Notes: generated by a model from the letters alone, not told the origin. A DNA stretch of 64,000 nt from Acidovorax delafieldii (GCF_007993815.1 NZ_VJWE01000015.1:62001-126000), one strand, 5' to 3'; positions 45,910-55,454 are shown, counted from the stretch's first letter. Made by a program: numbers and translations.

Positions 45910-46821
45910 CTACACCCAGATGCGATAGGCCCAGAAAGCTTCGTCCCCATAGATGCCGTCATACAGCGCCTGCGGTGCATAGCCCGTGATGCGGCGCGTG
46001 ACGCGGCACAGGTGCGACTGGTCCGAGAACCCGGCGCCCGCTGCGACATCCGCCCATTTGACGCTGCCTTGGGATGCATCGGCCGCGATGGTGTCGAAGA
46101 ACGCCTGCTCGGCCTTGCCAAAGCCGCGCAGCTCGCGCAGGGGCAGCCCGGCCCAGCGCTTGATGCGCCGCTCCAGCTGGCGCAGGCTGCGGCCGGGGGC
46201 CGACAGGGCGGCGCGCTGCGCCAGGTGCGCGGCCCAGTCGCCGTACCGCTGTGTGGGCAATGCCTGGGCGGGGCGGCAGGCTTGCCAGCGGGGCTCCAGG
46301 AAGTCCTCCAGGTGCTGCAGGCGGGCCGCGTTGTCGGGCAGGTTCTGCACCACCTCGCACAGCGCCACCCAGTCGGGTGACAGCAGCGATTGCGCGTCTA
46401 CCATGCGGTCGGTCAGGGCGCCGGGGTCTACGCCGGTGAGCTGGTGCAGCGCGTCGGGCATGAACATCACCATCATGGCGTGCGTGGGCCCCGCGCAGTA
46501 GCTGGAAGTGGGGCGCGTCTGCGGGCCTGCCAGCACCCAGCGGCCGGGGTAGGCCTCGCGCGGGCTGTGTTCCGTGGGCATGGTGTCGGGGCGCTCGGCC
46601 ACCAGGGCCTCGCTGCGGCCTTCAAACCACCAGCTCAGGCTGCACAAGGGGGATGCGGGGAACCGGTTGATGCGCTGCGCATCGCTGAGCGCATGGCCCA
46701 CCGTGCTGCGCGCCATGGCGGCACGCAGGCAGGCCGTGAGGCTGGCGCGCGGCAGCCACAGTTCCCCCGAGGGGATCAACCCGGCAGGGTGCCGGTGGGA
46801 AAGGGGGGCCAAGCTTGCCAT
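45910..46821 (-). CDS. AraC-family transcriptional regulator
   Basis: A 303-residue regulator. The last 100 residues form an AraC helix-turn-helix pair (WADVAAGAGFSDQSHLCRVTRRITGYAP), and the upstream part resembles the DUF6597-type ligand domain often joined to it (PGRWVLAGPQTRPTSSYCAGP). The start at 46821 (MASLAPLSH) is the best ATG. It is divergent from the cytochrome P450 gene with 76 bases between, so it is a likely regulator of that gene. Confidence 0.83.
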   Translation of the reverse strand: MASLAPLSHRHPAGLIPSGELWLPRASLTACLRAAMARSTVGHALSDAQRINRFPASPLCSLSWWFEGRSEALVAERPDTMPTEHSPREAYPGRWVLAGPQTRPTSSYCAGPTHAMMVMFMPDALHQLTGVDPGALTDRMVDAQSLLSPDWVALCEVVQNLPDNAARLQHLEDFLEPRWQACRPAQALPTQRYGDWAAHLAQRAALSAPGRSLRQLERRIKRWAGLPLRELRGFGKAEQAFFDTIAADASQGSVKWADVAAGAGFSDQSHLCRVTRRITGYAPQALYDGIYGDEAFWAYRIWV

Positions 46822-46897
46822 GGGGCGCGAGTGTAGGCGACGGGTGCTGTCGCAATCGTTCAATACCGACTCGTCGCTGCGCTGCAGCATGTGGGGC

Positions 46898-48322
46898 ATG
46901 AACTCGCCCACAGTCACCACGTCCTCTGTTACTTCTCCCACTCTTCCCCCCACGCCTGCAACGCCACGCGGCCCGCGAACCCGTTGGTGGGGCCTGCCGC
47001 TGCTGCGCGCCATGCGGGCCGACTACCTGGGCTTTGTCACCCAACTGCAGCGTGAGCATGGCGACCTCACCCGCATGCGCTTAGGGTATGAAGATGCGTG
47101 GGACCTGATGCACCCCGACCTCGTGCGCGAGGCACTCGTCACCCATGCCGACCAGCTCATCCGCTGGGAGCGTGGCATTGCGGTGTTCGAAGAAGTGTTT
47201 GGCCAGAGCGTGCTGGTGACCGAAGGCGACACCTGGCAGCGCCAGCGCCGAATGCTGATGCCCGCCTTCACTCCCAAGCGGGTGGCAGGCTACGCACAAC
47301 TGATGACCGATGCCGCCCGCAGCGCGCTCGACGCTGCCGTGCCCCCGGGCCAGCCCGGCGCCCAGGTGGCCGTGGATGTGCTGTGGACGGACGTGGCCAT
47401 GGATGTGATCCTGCGCACGCTGTTCAGCACCTCGGCGCAGGCCGATGCGCGCGAGGCCGCCTGGGCCACACAGACACTGGGGGCCACGGCCTACCAGGAG
47501 ATGTTCATGCCCTTCACTTTGCCCGACTGGCTGCCCCTGCCGGGCAAGGCGGCCAAGCGGCGCGCGATCCGGTCGTTGAAAGGGCTGGTGTGGCGCCACA
47601 TCCATGCCCGCCAGGCCGAGGTGGCCGCGCCCGGCGCCCCGGAGCGCTCAGACCTGCTGCACATGCTGCTGGCCCTGCGCGACGAGCAAACCGGCGAGGC
47701 CTTGTCGGCACAGGAGGTGTTTGACCAGTGCATCGTCAGCTTCCAGGCCGGGCACGAAACCAGCGCCACCACGCTGCTGTGGTGGACCCTGCTCATGGCC
47801 CAGCATCCCGAGGCCGCGCAGCGTGCCCAGGCCGAGATTGATGCCGTGCTGCAGGGCGGCACCCCCGGCCCCGAGCATCTGGCCCAACTGCCCTGGCTGG
47901 GCGCCACGCTCAAAGAGGCGCTGCGCCTGTACCCTCCGATTGCCGCGCTGATGAGCCGCCGCACCACCGCGCCCATCACGCTGGGCGGCGTGCAGGTGCC
48001 CCAGGGCGCCATGCTGCGCATCACCCCCTGGGTGCTGCACCGCGATGCGCGCTGGTTTGCCGAGCCGGACCGTTTTGTGCCTGAGCGGTTTCTGGATGGC
48101 GCTCCGTCGATTCCTCGGGGAGCGTGGATTCCGCTCGGCCTGGGGCCGCGCGTGTGCATTGGCCAGCACTTTGCGATGCTGGAGATGACGCTGCTGGCGG
48201 CGATGCTGCTGCAGCGCTACACCGTGCGGCTGCCGGTGGGGGGCGCCGTGGGAGCGCCCCGGTTTCAAGTGACACTGCGGCCGGAGGGGGCATCTGCGCT
48301 GTGGCTGCAGCGGCGTGGGTGA
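46898..48322 (+). CDS. Cytochrome P450
   Basis: A 474-residue soluble bacterial P450. The I-helix motif is AGHETSATT (near 284-292), the ExxR is KEALRLYP (near 340), and the heme-binding loop is PLGLGPRVCIGQHFAM with the axial Cys near 420. The usual Phe before the glycine of FxxGxRxCxG is Leu here. It has no membrane anchor. A dedicated ferredoxin or reductase gene is not nearby. The substrate is unknown; the divergent AraC regulator hints at an inducible pathway. The ATG at 46898 is preferred over the upstream one at 46889. Confidence 0.9.
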   Translation: MNSPTVTTSSVTSPTLPPTPATPRGPRTRWWGLPLLRAMRADYLGFVTQLQREHGDLTRMRLGYEDAWDLMHPDLVREALVTHADQLIRWERGIAVFEEVFGQSVLVTEGDTWQRQRRMLMPAFTPKRVAGYAQLMTDAARSALDAAVPPGQPGAQVAVDVLWTDVAMDVILRTLFSTSAQADAREAAWATQTLGATAYQEMFMPFTLPDWLPLPGKAAKRRAIRSLKGLVWRHIHARQAEVAAPGAPERSDLLHMLLALRDEQTGEALSAQEVFDQCIVSFQAGHETSATTLLWWTLLMAQHPEAAQRAQAEIDAVLQGGTPGPEHLAQLPWLGATLKEALRLYPPIAALMSRRTTAPITLGGVQVPQGAMLRITPWVLHRDARWFAEPDRFVPERFLDGAPSIPRGAWIPLGLGPRVCIGQHFAMLEMTLLAAMLLQRYTVRLPVGGAVGAPRFQVTLRPEGASALWLQRRG

Positions 48323-48340
48323 CGCTGCCGACAGCCGGCT

Positions 48341-49075
48341 TCAGGGCAACTCCGCGCCGCCCATGCGCCCCAGGATCGTGCGCGTGCGCCCCGCCAGATA
48401 CGCCGACCCCGGCGTTTTCTCAAAGCGCTTGGGCGCAGGCAGCATCACGGCCAGGCGTGCGGCTTCGGCGGTGCCCAGGCGGCTGGCGCTCTTGCGGAAG
48501 TAGTGCTGCGCGGCCGCCTCGGCGCCGAACACGCCTTCGCCCCATTCCACGTTGTTGAGGTAGATCTCCAGGATGCGCTGCTTGGAGAGCAACTGCTCCA
48601 GCGCCAGCGTGAGCACGAACTCCTGCCCCTTGCGCAGCAGCGTGCGTTCGCCCGACAGCAGCAGGTTCTTGGCCAGCTGCTGGGTGATGGTGGAGCCACC
48701 CCGGATCTTGGGCGCACGCACCGGGCGCTCGGGGGCACGGGCCTGCGCCTTGCTGGCCAGGGCTTCGGCCTTGGCGTTGCGCTCCCAGGCTTTTTCGATG
48801 GCGTTCCAGTCCACGCCATCGTGGTTCACAAAACCATCGTCTTCCGAGGCGATGACGGCGCGCTTGAGGTGGTCGGAGATGTCCGCGTACGGCACCCATT
48901 GCTGGCGCCAGGGCACGTGGCCTTTGCTGGCCAGCAGCGTCCAGGCTTCAGAGCGCTGGAAGGTGGTGGATTGGGGGTTGATCGCCACCATGGCGGCAAT
49001 GCGCAGCACGAAGAACAGCTGCAACGCCACGAAGGCGATCACCAGCAGTCCCAGCCAGCGCAGCACGGCTTTCAT
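48341..49075 (-). CDS. mtgA: Monofunctional peptidoglycan glycosyltransferase MtgA
   Basis: MtgA polymerises lipid II into glycan strands. The 244-residue protein has one N-terminal transmembrane helix (residues 7-28, LGLLVIAFVALQLFFVLRIA), the catalytic glutamate region ASEDDGFVNHDGVDW, and motifs RGGSTITQQLAKNLLLSGERTL and LEIYLNNVEWGEGVFGAEAAA, all typical of family 51. An insert of about 20 charged residues (KAEALASKAQARAPERPVRA) separates two of them. The start at 49075 (MKAVLRWL) is 17 bases downstream of aroE, with which it is cotranscribed. Confidence 0.95.
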   Translation of the reverse strand: MKAVLRWLGLLVIAFVALQLFFVLRIAAMVAINPQSTTFQRSEAWTLLASKGHVPWRQQWVPYADISDHLKRAVIASEDDGFVNHDGVDWNAIEKAWERNAKAEALASKAQARAPERPVRAPKIRGGSTITQQLAKNLLLSGERTLLRKGQEFVLTLALEQLLSKQRILEIYLNNVEWGEGVFGAEAAAQHYFRKSASRLGTAEAARLAVMLPAPKRFEKTPGSAYLAGRTRTILGRMGGAELP

Positions 49076-49092
49076 CGGGGCGTCCTCGGGGC

Positions 49093-49947
49093 TCAGGCCG
49101 CAATGGATTGCTGCATTTCGCGCAGCACCTGGGCCGAAGGCGGGCGCACACCGCGCCACAGCGAGAAGGCTTCAGCGGCCTGTTCCACCAGCATGCCCAG
49201 GCCGTCACGGGGCTCCGCACCGTGCTGGCGCGCCCAGTCGATGAAGCCTTGCGCTGCGGGGCCGTACATCATGTCGTAGGCCAGAGCGCCCGGGCGCAGC
49301 ACGCTGGCGGGGACCGGCACACCGCCGCCAGAGAGGCTGCTGGCCGTGGCGTTGATGATCACATCGAAATTGGCCGCTAGCGCTAGTGGATTTTGTGCTG
49401 ACAGCTCTGCTTTTTGTAGCGCTGCCAGTGCGCTGTGCGACTGCACCAGCGCTTGCGCCTTGGCCAGGGTGCGGTTGGCCACGGTGATGTGGCGGGCGCC
49501 TGCCAGCAGCAGCGGGCCCAGCACACCAGCGGCTGCGCCACCGGCACCCACCAGCAGTACGTCGCGCCCGGCCAGCGACAGCCCTGCGTTGTGCGTGATG
49601 TCTGCCACCAGGCCCAGGCCGTCGGTGTTGTCGGCGTAGATGCTGCCGTCGGCGCGAAAGGTGAGCGTGTTGGCTGCGCCCGCCAGCCGCACGCGTTCGC
49701 TGCACTCGGTCGCCAGGCCCGGTGCGTCGGTCTTGAAGGGCACGGTGACGTTACAGCCGCGCCCGCCCTCTGCCGCGAACGCGCGCACGCCTTGGGCAAA
49801 CCCGTCCATGGGCACCAGGCGGCGTTCGTAGGCAATGTGTTCACCGGTCAGCTCGGCAAAACGGGCGTGGATGGCAGGCGAGCGGCTGTGGGCGACCGGG
49901 TTGCCCATCACGCAGTACAGGTCGGCAGGGGAGGCGGGGGATGTCAT
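49093..49947 (-). CDS. aroE: Shikimate dehydrogenase AroE
   Basis: AroE reduces 3-dehydroshikimate with NADPH in aromatic amino acid biosynthesis. The 284-residue protein shows the shikimate-binding NPVAHSRSPAIH, the catalytic NVTVPFK (Lys near 72), the NADP loop GAGGAAAGV and FDVIINATASSLSGG. Residues about 176-191 (ALQKAELSAQNPLALA) are encoded by a copy of the dispersed repeat; they fall between the NRT helix and the FDVIINA strand, a surface region, so the enzyme is probably still active. Gene order is RNase, TonB-like, aroE, mtgA. Confidence 0.95.
   Translation of the reverse strand: MTSPASPADLYCVMGNPVAHSRSPAIHARFAELTGEHIAYERRLVPMDGFAQGVRAFAAEGGRGCNVTVPFKTDAPGLATECSERVRLAGAANTLTFRADGSIYADNTDGLGLVADITHNAGLSLAGRDVLLVGAGGAAAGVLGPLLLAGARHITVANRTLAKAQALVQSHSALAALQKAELSAQNPLALAANFDVIINATASSLSGGGVPVPASVLRPGALAYDMMYGPAAQGFIDWARQHGAEPRDGLGMLVEQAAEAFSLWRGVRPPSAQVLREMQQSIAA
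49376..49422. repeat. Dispersed short repeat, copy F, inside aroE
   Basis: CTAGCGCTAGTGGATTTTGT, then GCTGACAGCTCTGCTTTTTG, then TAGCGCTG. It keeps the GCGCTAGTGG end, a GCTGxCAGCT centre and the TTTTTGTAGC end that is also seen in copy E. It lies in frame within aroE and adds no stop codon in the coding frame. Confidence 0.55.
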
Positions 49948-50073
49948 GGGTGGCTAGGGCGGCGTGGGGCTGGCGGTACGGGCGGCCGTGCGGTGTGTTC
50001 TGTGGGGCGGGCAGGTGGGCGTGGAGGCCTTGGCGGCCGGCGAGAAGGGCCTCGCTGCGCACCCGCCGGGCAG

Positions 50074-50934
50074 TTACTTCACAACGGTTTCCAGGGTCTG
50101 GTCGCGGGTGAACTTGAAGCGCGCCACCATGGCGATCTGGTCGGCCTTCTTGCGCATCTCGGCATCAAAGGCGCCAAACGGCCCTGCGGCGCGGGCAATG
50201 GCTTCGGCGCGGCGGTCCAGCGTGCCGTTGCCTGAGCCCTGCACGATCTCCGTGCCTAGCACGCGGCCGTCGTGGTTGACGGTGACGATCATCGTCAGCT
50301 CGCCGTACAGCTTGCGCCCGCCCTGCTCCGGGAAGTTTTCGGTGCCCTTGTCCTCGACCTTGCGGCGCAGCGCGTCGTAGTACACGGCGTAGGCTTCCTC
50401 GCGGGTGGCGGGGCTGATGTAGCGCTTCTTGGGGCGCGAGTTTTCTTCGTTGATGCGTTTTTCTATCTCGGCCAGCAGCTTGACCAGCTGGCGGCGCTTT
50501 TCCTGCTCGCTGGCCTGTTCTCCGCTCTGGCTGGCCTGGCGCAGATCGGGCGCGGGCATGGTGGCCAGCTGCTTGCGCAACTGGGCCAGCAGCTGGGCCT
50601 GCTGCTCCTGCATCGCGTCCATCTTGCGCTGGGCTTCTTCGTAGTCGTCACCGATGGTGGTCAGGGCCGAATAGGGCAAGGGGCTGGTGGCCCGGCCCTT
50701 CTCTGCATCGCCACCACCTGCCAGGTTGGCCTGGGCAATCGCCTGGGCCTTGTCGGGCCGCTCGTTCGACTTGGCGTTGACCAGGATGACTTCGAGCGGC
50801 GTGTCCTGGAACACCCGGTTGAAGCCCTCGGGGTCAATGAAGCGCACGGAGATGAGTGCAGCGTGTACGGCGATGGACACGCCCAGCGCCAGCTGCAGCG
50901 TGCTGAAGGTGCGGAGGAAGGCAGGGAGTTTCAT
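50074..50934 (-). CDS. TonB-like energy transducer family protein
   Basis: A 286-residue inner-membrane-anchored protein with a single N-terminal helix (about 14-33, TLQLALGVSIAVHAALISV), a polar and Gln/Glu-rich coiled-coil-like central region (about 95-165), and a C-terminal TonB-type domain (YYDALRRKVEDKGTENFP, YGELTMIVTVNHDGRVLGTEIVQGSGN). TonB transfers energy from ExbBD to outer-membrane receptors, but no exbB/exbD is adjacent and the usual long Pro-rich spacer is replaced by the coiled segment. The start at 50934 (MKLPAF) is preferred to a TTG nine bases earlier. It lies between the RNase and aroE genes. Confidence 0.8.
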   Translation of the reverse strand: MKLPAFLRTFSTLQLALGVSIAVHAALISVRFIDPEGFNRVFQDTPLEVILVNAKSNERPDKAQAIAQANLAGGGDAEKGRATSPLPYSALTTIGDDYEEAQRKMDAMQEQQAQLLAQLRKQLATMPAPDLRQASQSGEQASEQEKRRQLVKLLAEIEKRINEENSRPKKRYISPATREEAYAVYYDALRRKVEDKGTENFPEQGGRKLYGELTMIVTVNHDGRVLGTEIVQGSGNGTLDRRAEAIARAAGPFGAFDAEMRKKADQIAMVARFKFTRDQTLETVVK

Positions 50935-50964
50935 CGCCGGCAATTATCAGGGGCTGTCCGGGGC

Positions 50965-53040
50965 TTAGGCGGCCGGTGCTGCTGCAGTGGCGTCGGCGGG
51001 GGCCTCGTTCACGTCCACGGCAATGGCGATGGGCCCCGCCACGGTGTCGTCGTCCTCGGCGTCGTCCACGGGGCCATCGTCGCTGGTGTCGGCGGGGTCG
51101 TCCAGGCGCTCGATCACGGTGCCGTGGATGTCGAGGGTGATCTCGTCCACTTCGCCCAGCTTGACCTTGAGGTGCGCACCGCGCGGCAGGTTCTGCGCGC
51201 CCAGCACGGGGAAGACCAGCGGAATATCGTCTGCCCGCACCAGGAAACTGCCGCCCGGGCCTTCCTTGAAGACCGTGGCGTTCAGTTCGGTGATGCCGTT
51301 CTGCTCCACGTATTTGAGCGTCCAGAAGCGTTCCATGCCGGCCTGGTAGCCGTTGTAGGCGCTGTAGGCGGCGTCAAAGCTGCTGATGATGGAGAACAGG
51401 TCGGCGTCCTTGGGCTTGAAGGGCGCGGCCAGCGCGGCCGTCTTGCCATGGCGGGCGCAGGCAATGATCTGCCACTGGTTGACCAGATCGGTGTAGCGCC
51501 GCAGGGGTGATGTGGCCCACGAATAGGCTTTGACACCGATGCCTGCATGCGGCAGCGCCTTGGTGCCCATCCGCACCTTCACGCCCGGCGCCATGCTGGC
51601 CTGGCTGCGGTAGATGCCAGGCACGCCCAGCTCGGCCATCCAGCTGCCCCAGGTGCTGTTGGCCACGATCATGGCCTCGGCCACGATCAGGTCGAGCGGC
51701 GCGCCGCGCTGGCGCACGCTGATCTGCACTTGTTCATCGCCCGTGGGCTCGGCACCGTTGTTGCCGACCAGGCGGAAGTTGTAGTCCGGCCGGTTGAAGT
51801 TCTCGGGCTTGCCACGCACCACTTCGCGACGGGCCTTGAGGTCCTTGGCAAGGCGGTGCAAAAAGGATAGCTGCGGGCGCAATTCGGACAAGCGCTGCGG
51901 GTCGTTTTGGTGTTCAAACGCGGGGTTGGTGAGCCATTCTTCGGTCACCACCGCATCGAGCAGGTCGTGGCGCAGGTTGGCGGCCACATGCACGCGCTCC
52001 AGCCGGGTCTCGGAGCCCTTGAACTCCAGCGTGGCCTCGTCGATGGTCACATATAGAGACACGGCCGGGTTGGCGCGGCCTTCGTCCAGCGTGTAGGTCT
52101 GCACCACGTCATCCGGCAGCATGGTGATCTTGTAGCCCGGCATGTACACCGTGGACAGGCGCGCGCGGCCGAGCTGGTCGATGGCGCTGCCGGGCTGGAT
52201 GGCCAGGCCGGGTGCGGCGATGTGGATGCCCAGCACCACGGTGCCGGTGCCCAGGCCTTGTACCGACAGCGCATCGTCGATTTCGGTGGTCTGCGAATCG
52301 TCAATGGAGTACGCCTGGGCGGACGACAGCGGCAGCTCGTCGGCAATGACGGGCGCCGTGAGCGCGGGAAAGCCCGTGCCCTTGGGGAAGTTCTCGAACA
52401 GAAAGCGCTTCCAGTGGAACTGGTAGGCCGAATCGATGGCGCCCGCTTTTTGCAGCAGGTCCAGCGGTGCGGTGTGCGTGGCGCGGCTGGCCTCGACCAC
52501 GGCCTTGTATTCGGGCGCGTTTTTGTCCGGCTTGAACAAGATCTTGTAGAGCTGGTCGCGGATGGGCTGCGGGCATTCGCCGCGTCCGAGCGCTGCGGCC
52601 CACTCGTCGATCTGCGCCAGGATGGCCTTTTTCTTCTCGATGGCGGCCAGCGCCTGCTGCAGGATCTCGGCCGAGGCCTTCTTGAAGCGGCCCTTGCCCG
52701 CGCGGCGGAAGTAGTGGGGCGCGTCGTATAGGCGGAACAGCGCACCGGCCTGCTGGGCCAGCGTGGCGTTCTCGGAGAAATAGTCTCGCGCCAGGTCGGC
52801 AAAGCCAAATTCGTCTTCGGGCGCGAACTCCCAGGCCAGGTCCAGCTCGATGGTCTCGGCCACGGCCTGGGCCTGGGCGACGAGTTCTGCCGGGGCGGGT
52901 TTTTCGAACTTCAGGAGGATGTGGGCGGCCTTGACCTTGACCCGTTTGCCCGAGTCCAGCTCCACTTGGGCGGAGGTATCGGCTTCGGACAGGATACGGC
53001 CGGCGAGAAATTTGCCGGCTTCTTCAAACAATGCGTGCAT
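50965..53040 (-). CDS. RNase II/R-family 3'-5' exoribonuclease
   Basis: A 691-residue RNB-domain exoribonuclease that degrades RNA from the 3' end. The RNB catalytic motif is SIDDSQTTEIDDALSV (near 245-260), with the acidic residues for metal binding intact. N-terminal region 1-75 is a cold-shock-like segment, and the C-terminal part (about 565-650) is S1-like, ending with an acidic tail. Order in the operon is RNase, TonB-like gene, aroE, mtgA. The start at 53040 (MHALFEEAG) is the first good ATG; longer frames add non-protein-like residues. I call it RNase II-like; it may be named rnb or vacB. Confidence 0.9.
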   Translation of the reverse strand: MHALFEEAGKFLAGRILSEADTSAQVELDSGKRVKVKAAHILLKFEKPAPAELVAQAQAVAETIELDLAWEFAPEDEFGFADLARDYFSENATLAQQAGALFRLYDAPHYFRRAGKGRFKKASAEILQQALAAIEKKKAILAQIDEWAAALGRGECPQPIRDQLYKILFKPDKNAPEYKAVVEASRATHTAPLDLLQKAGAIDSAYQFHWKRFLFENFPKGTGFPALTAPVIADELPLSSAQAYSIDDSQTTEIDDALSVQGLGTGTVVLGIHIAAPGLAIQPGSAIDQLGRARLSTVYMPGYKITMLPDDVVQTYTLDEGRANPAVSLYVTIDEATLEFKGSETRLERVHVAANLRHDLLDAVVTEEWLTNPAFEHQNDPQRLSELRPQLSFLHRLAKDLKARREVVRGKPENFNRPDYNFRLVGNNGAEPTGDEQVQISVRQRGAPLDLIVAEAMIVANSTWGSWMAELGVPGIYRSQASMAPGVKVRMGTKALPHAGIGVKAYSWATSPLRRYTDLVNQWQIIACARHGKTAALAAPFKPKDADLFSIISSFDAAYSAYNGYQAGMERFWTLKYVEQNGITELNATVFKEGPGGSFLVRADDIPLVFPVLGAQNLPRGAHLKVKLGEVDEITLDIHGTVIERLDDPADTSDDGPVDDAEDDDTVAGPIAIAVDVNEAPADATAAAPAA

Positions 53041-53129
53041 GGCGGCGATTGTCCCATGGGCGCCAGCGGGTACCCGGGCAGCCGCGCATATGATCCACGG
53101 CGCGCCCTTTCTGCCCGACCTGCCATCCC

Positions 53130-54725
53130 ATGCCCTTTGCCACCATGGCCACGCCGCTGACACTGCTGGCACTGGCGCTGCCGTTCCTGTTCTGCTTCAC
53201 GCAGGCCCCCATCAACAACTTCTGGCCCCTGCTGGCGTCCTGGGGCTGCGGCGCGGTGCTGGTGCTGCTGGCCCTGGCTCGCTGCGGCAGTTCGCCTGGG
53301 CGGTATCAGGAAGGGGAGACCGTGGTTGCGTCAGCCCTGGTGTCGAGCCGGATGCTGGCGGCCGGCCTTCTCGTAGTGGCACTGATCAGTGCAGTCATCG
53401 GGCTGCTGCAGTACTTTCTGGGGGACCCTGGCCTGCCAGGAGTGCAGCCCTCCACACTGGGGCAGGCCATTGGCAACCTGCGCCAGCGCAATCAGCAGGC
53501 CACGCTGTTGAGTCTGGGCGTCTGGGCGCTGCTGTGGGCCCTGGCTCAGATGCAGGCCCATCTGGAACACCGCGGCGTTGCCACCCCCGTGCAGGGTGGG
53601 AAAACCTGGCCCGGGTGGTTGACGGGGTTGCTGGTGGCCTGGGGGCTGGCCTTGCTGGCGATGTCGAGTGCCGCCACGGCATCGCGTACCGGGGCCGCTC
53701 AGTGGCTCTTAATGCTGGGGCTGATGTTGTGCTGGCGCGTGTCGTGGGGGCGCCTGGTCCTGGGGCTGGGATTGGTGGGGCTGGTGTTGTATGGCGCAGC
53801 GGCCTGGCTGCTGCCCCGCTTGCTGCTGGACTGGACCGGGTTTGCATCGGACGGACTGTTTGTGCGCATCCTCGACGAAGAGCCTGGTTGCACCAGCCGC
53901 CGCGTGCTGTGGGCCAATGTGCTGCACCTGATCGCCCAAAAGCCCTGGGTGGGCTGGGGCTGGGGGGAGCTGGACTACGCGCACTACGTCACCGTGTTCC
54001 CGGGCGAGCGGTTTTGTGTGTTGCTGGACAACGCCCACAACCTGCCCCTGCACCTTGCGGTGGAGCTGGGCGTGCCGGTGGCGCTGATCTTTTGCGCCGC
54101 GGTGGTGGTGTGGGTGCTGCGCGAAAAGCCCTGGCGCGAGACCGATCCAGCGCGGCAACTGGCCTGGGGCATCTTGGCGCCGCTGGGTCTGCACAGCCTG
54201 CTGGAGTTTCCGTTGTGGTACGGGCCGTTCCAGCTGGTCACGGTGCTGGCCGTCGCGTTGCTGTGGCGCTGGCAGCTGCCCGGCTGGGCACGCTCGCTGG
54301 GCGCACGCCGGGGGGCGGCCGGCATTATCGTGGCCGCGCTGGCAACAGGGGCCTACGTGGGCTGGGATTTTTATCGCGTCGGCCAGTTGTACAAACCGCT
54401 CGCCGACCGGCCGCCGTCCCTGCGCCAGGACACCGTTCGCAAGGTGGGTAACACCCCCTTCTTCACCGATCAGGTCGATTTTGCGCTGCTGACCACCATC
54501 GAGCTTTCGCCCAGCAACGCGGGCCAAGTCTTTGCCGTGGCCAACAAGCTGCTGCACTTCTCGCCCGAACCCCGGGTGATCGAGCCGCTGATCGAAAGCG
54601 CCACGATGCTGGGGCTGGACGACGAGGCGGCGTTTCACCTCAAGCGATACCGTGCTGCGTACCCGGTGGACTATGAGCGGTGGCGGGAGCAGGGTTGGCG
54701 GATTTCGTCACACCTCAAGCCCTGA
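53130..54725 (+). CDS. PglL/Wzy-type O-oligosaccharyltransferase or O-antigen ligase family protein
   Basis: A 531-residue polytopic membrane protein with about 12 hydrophobic segments. The segment AIGNLRQRNQQATLLSLGVW matches the N-terminal signature of PglL-type protein glycosylation ligases, and LLDNAHNLPLHLAVELGVP carries the conserved histidine region of the Wzy_C/ligase domain. PglL enzymes transfer glycans from a lipid carrier to pilins in the periplasm. A pilin gene is not nearby. The start at 53130 and the ATG at 53145 are both possible. It is divergent from the RNase gene. Confidence 0.82.
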   Translation: MPFATMATPLTLLALALPFLFCFTQAPINNFWPLLASWGCGAVLVLLALARCGSSPGRYQEGETVVASALVSSRMLAAGLLVVALISAVIGLLQYFLGDPGLPGVQPSTLGQAIGNLRQRNQQATLLSLGVWALLWALAQMQAHLEHRGVATPVQGGKTWPGWLTGLLVAWGLALLAMSSAATASRTGAAQWLLMLGLMLCWRVSWGRLVLGLGLVGLVLYGAAAWLLPRLLLDWTGFASDGLFVRILDEEPGCTSRRVLWANVLHLIAQKPWVGWGWGELDYAHYVTVFPGERFCVLLDNAHNLPLHLAVELGVPVALIFCAAVVVWVLREKPWRETDPARQLAWGILAPLGLHSLLEFPLWYGPFQLVTVLAVALLWRWQLPGWARSLGARRGAAGIIVAALATGAYVGWDFYRVGQLYKPLADRPPSLRQDTVRKVGNTPFFTDQVDFALLTTIELSPSNAGQVFAVANKLLHFSPEPRVIEPLIESATMLGLDDEAAFHLKRYRAAYPVDYERWREQGWRISSHLKP

Positions 54726-54755
54726 ACGGAGGCGCGGCGGACGGCCTCCGCGCAT

Positions 54756-55340
54756 TCAGGCCAGCCGCAGGAACTGGCTCACCAAGGGCAGGTAGTCCGC
54801 ATAGTTGCCCAGCGCGTGGTCGCCTCCCTCCAGTACCACCTGCTTGGCCTGCGGGTAGCGCCCCACCATCTCGCGCCAGTCCAGCACTTCGTCGCCCTTG
54901 GCAACGATAGCCAGCTCAGGGGCTGCGGGCGAGCGACCCCGCATGTCCAGGGCCTGCAACTCGTCGATGTACTCCGGCAGAAAATAAAACCGCTCGCTCG
55001 GGTCATGCCAGCTGGTTTGCTCGCCGATGTGGCGGGCCAGGTCGCGTGCCGGGTCCACGGCGGGGTTGAGCATCACGCTGGGGCAACCCGCGTGCTGCGC
55101 CACCCAGCTGGCGTAGAAGCCGCCCAGCGAAGAGCCGATCACGGCCATGGATGGCCGGGGCCAACCGGCAATGCCCTGCGCCACCAGCGCCATGGCGGCC
55201 CGCGGCGATGGCGGCAACTGGGGGCACCAGAAGGTCACGGAGGGGTGGTGGGCTGCCATGTAGGCCGCAGTCTGGCGGGCCTTGGACGACGAGGGGGACG
55301 AGCGAAAACCGTGCAGATACAGCAGGTGGGTGGTAGTCAT
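54756..55340 (-). CDS. yqiA: YqiA/YcfP-like alpha/beta hydrolase
   Basis: A 194-residue small alpha/beta hydrolase. It begins with LLYLHGFRSSPSSSKA, has the nucleophile elbow GSSLGGFYAS (Ser near 70), a catalytic Asp candidate in VAKGDEVLD and His in EGGDHALGNY, all typical of YqiA esterases. It has no signal peptide. It is convergent with the PglL-like gene and divergent from the protein kinase gene. Substrate not known; esterase activity on acyl-CoA or short esters is reported for relatives. Confidence 0.88.
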   Translation of the reverse strand: MTTTHLLYLHGFRSSPSSSKARQTAAYMAAHHPSVTFWCPQLPPSPRAAMALVAQGIAGWPRPSMAVIGSSLGGFYASWVAQHAGCPSVMLNPAVDPARDLARHIGEQTSWHDPSERFYFLPEYIDELQALDMRGRSPAAPELAIVAKGDEVLDWREMVGRYPQAKQVVLEGGDHALGNYADYLPLVSQFLRLA

Positions 55341-55454
55341 GAGACAGAAAGTGATCGGGGCAGGGGAATCACTGCTTTAACCGGGCTGGCGCAGGCATAA
55401 GATGTGCGTACCGGGGCGCCACACCGTGCGGCGCCTGGTTTTGCTACCCGCACC

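Noticed and set aside
51857-51905. Stretch inside the RNase II/R gene resembling the dispersed repeat
   Set aside because: The similarity to the repeat consensus is partial and the encoded residues SELRPQLSFL look like ordinary family sequence, so coincidence is more likely.
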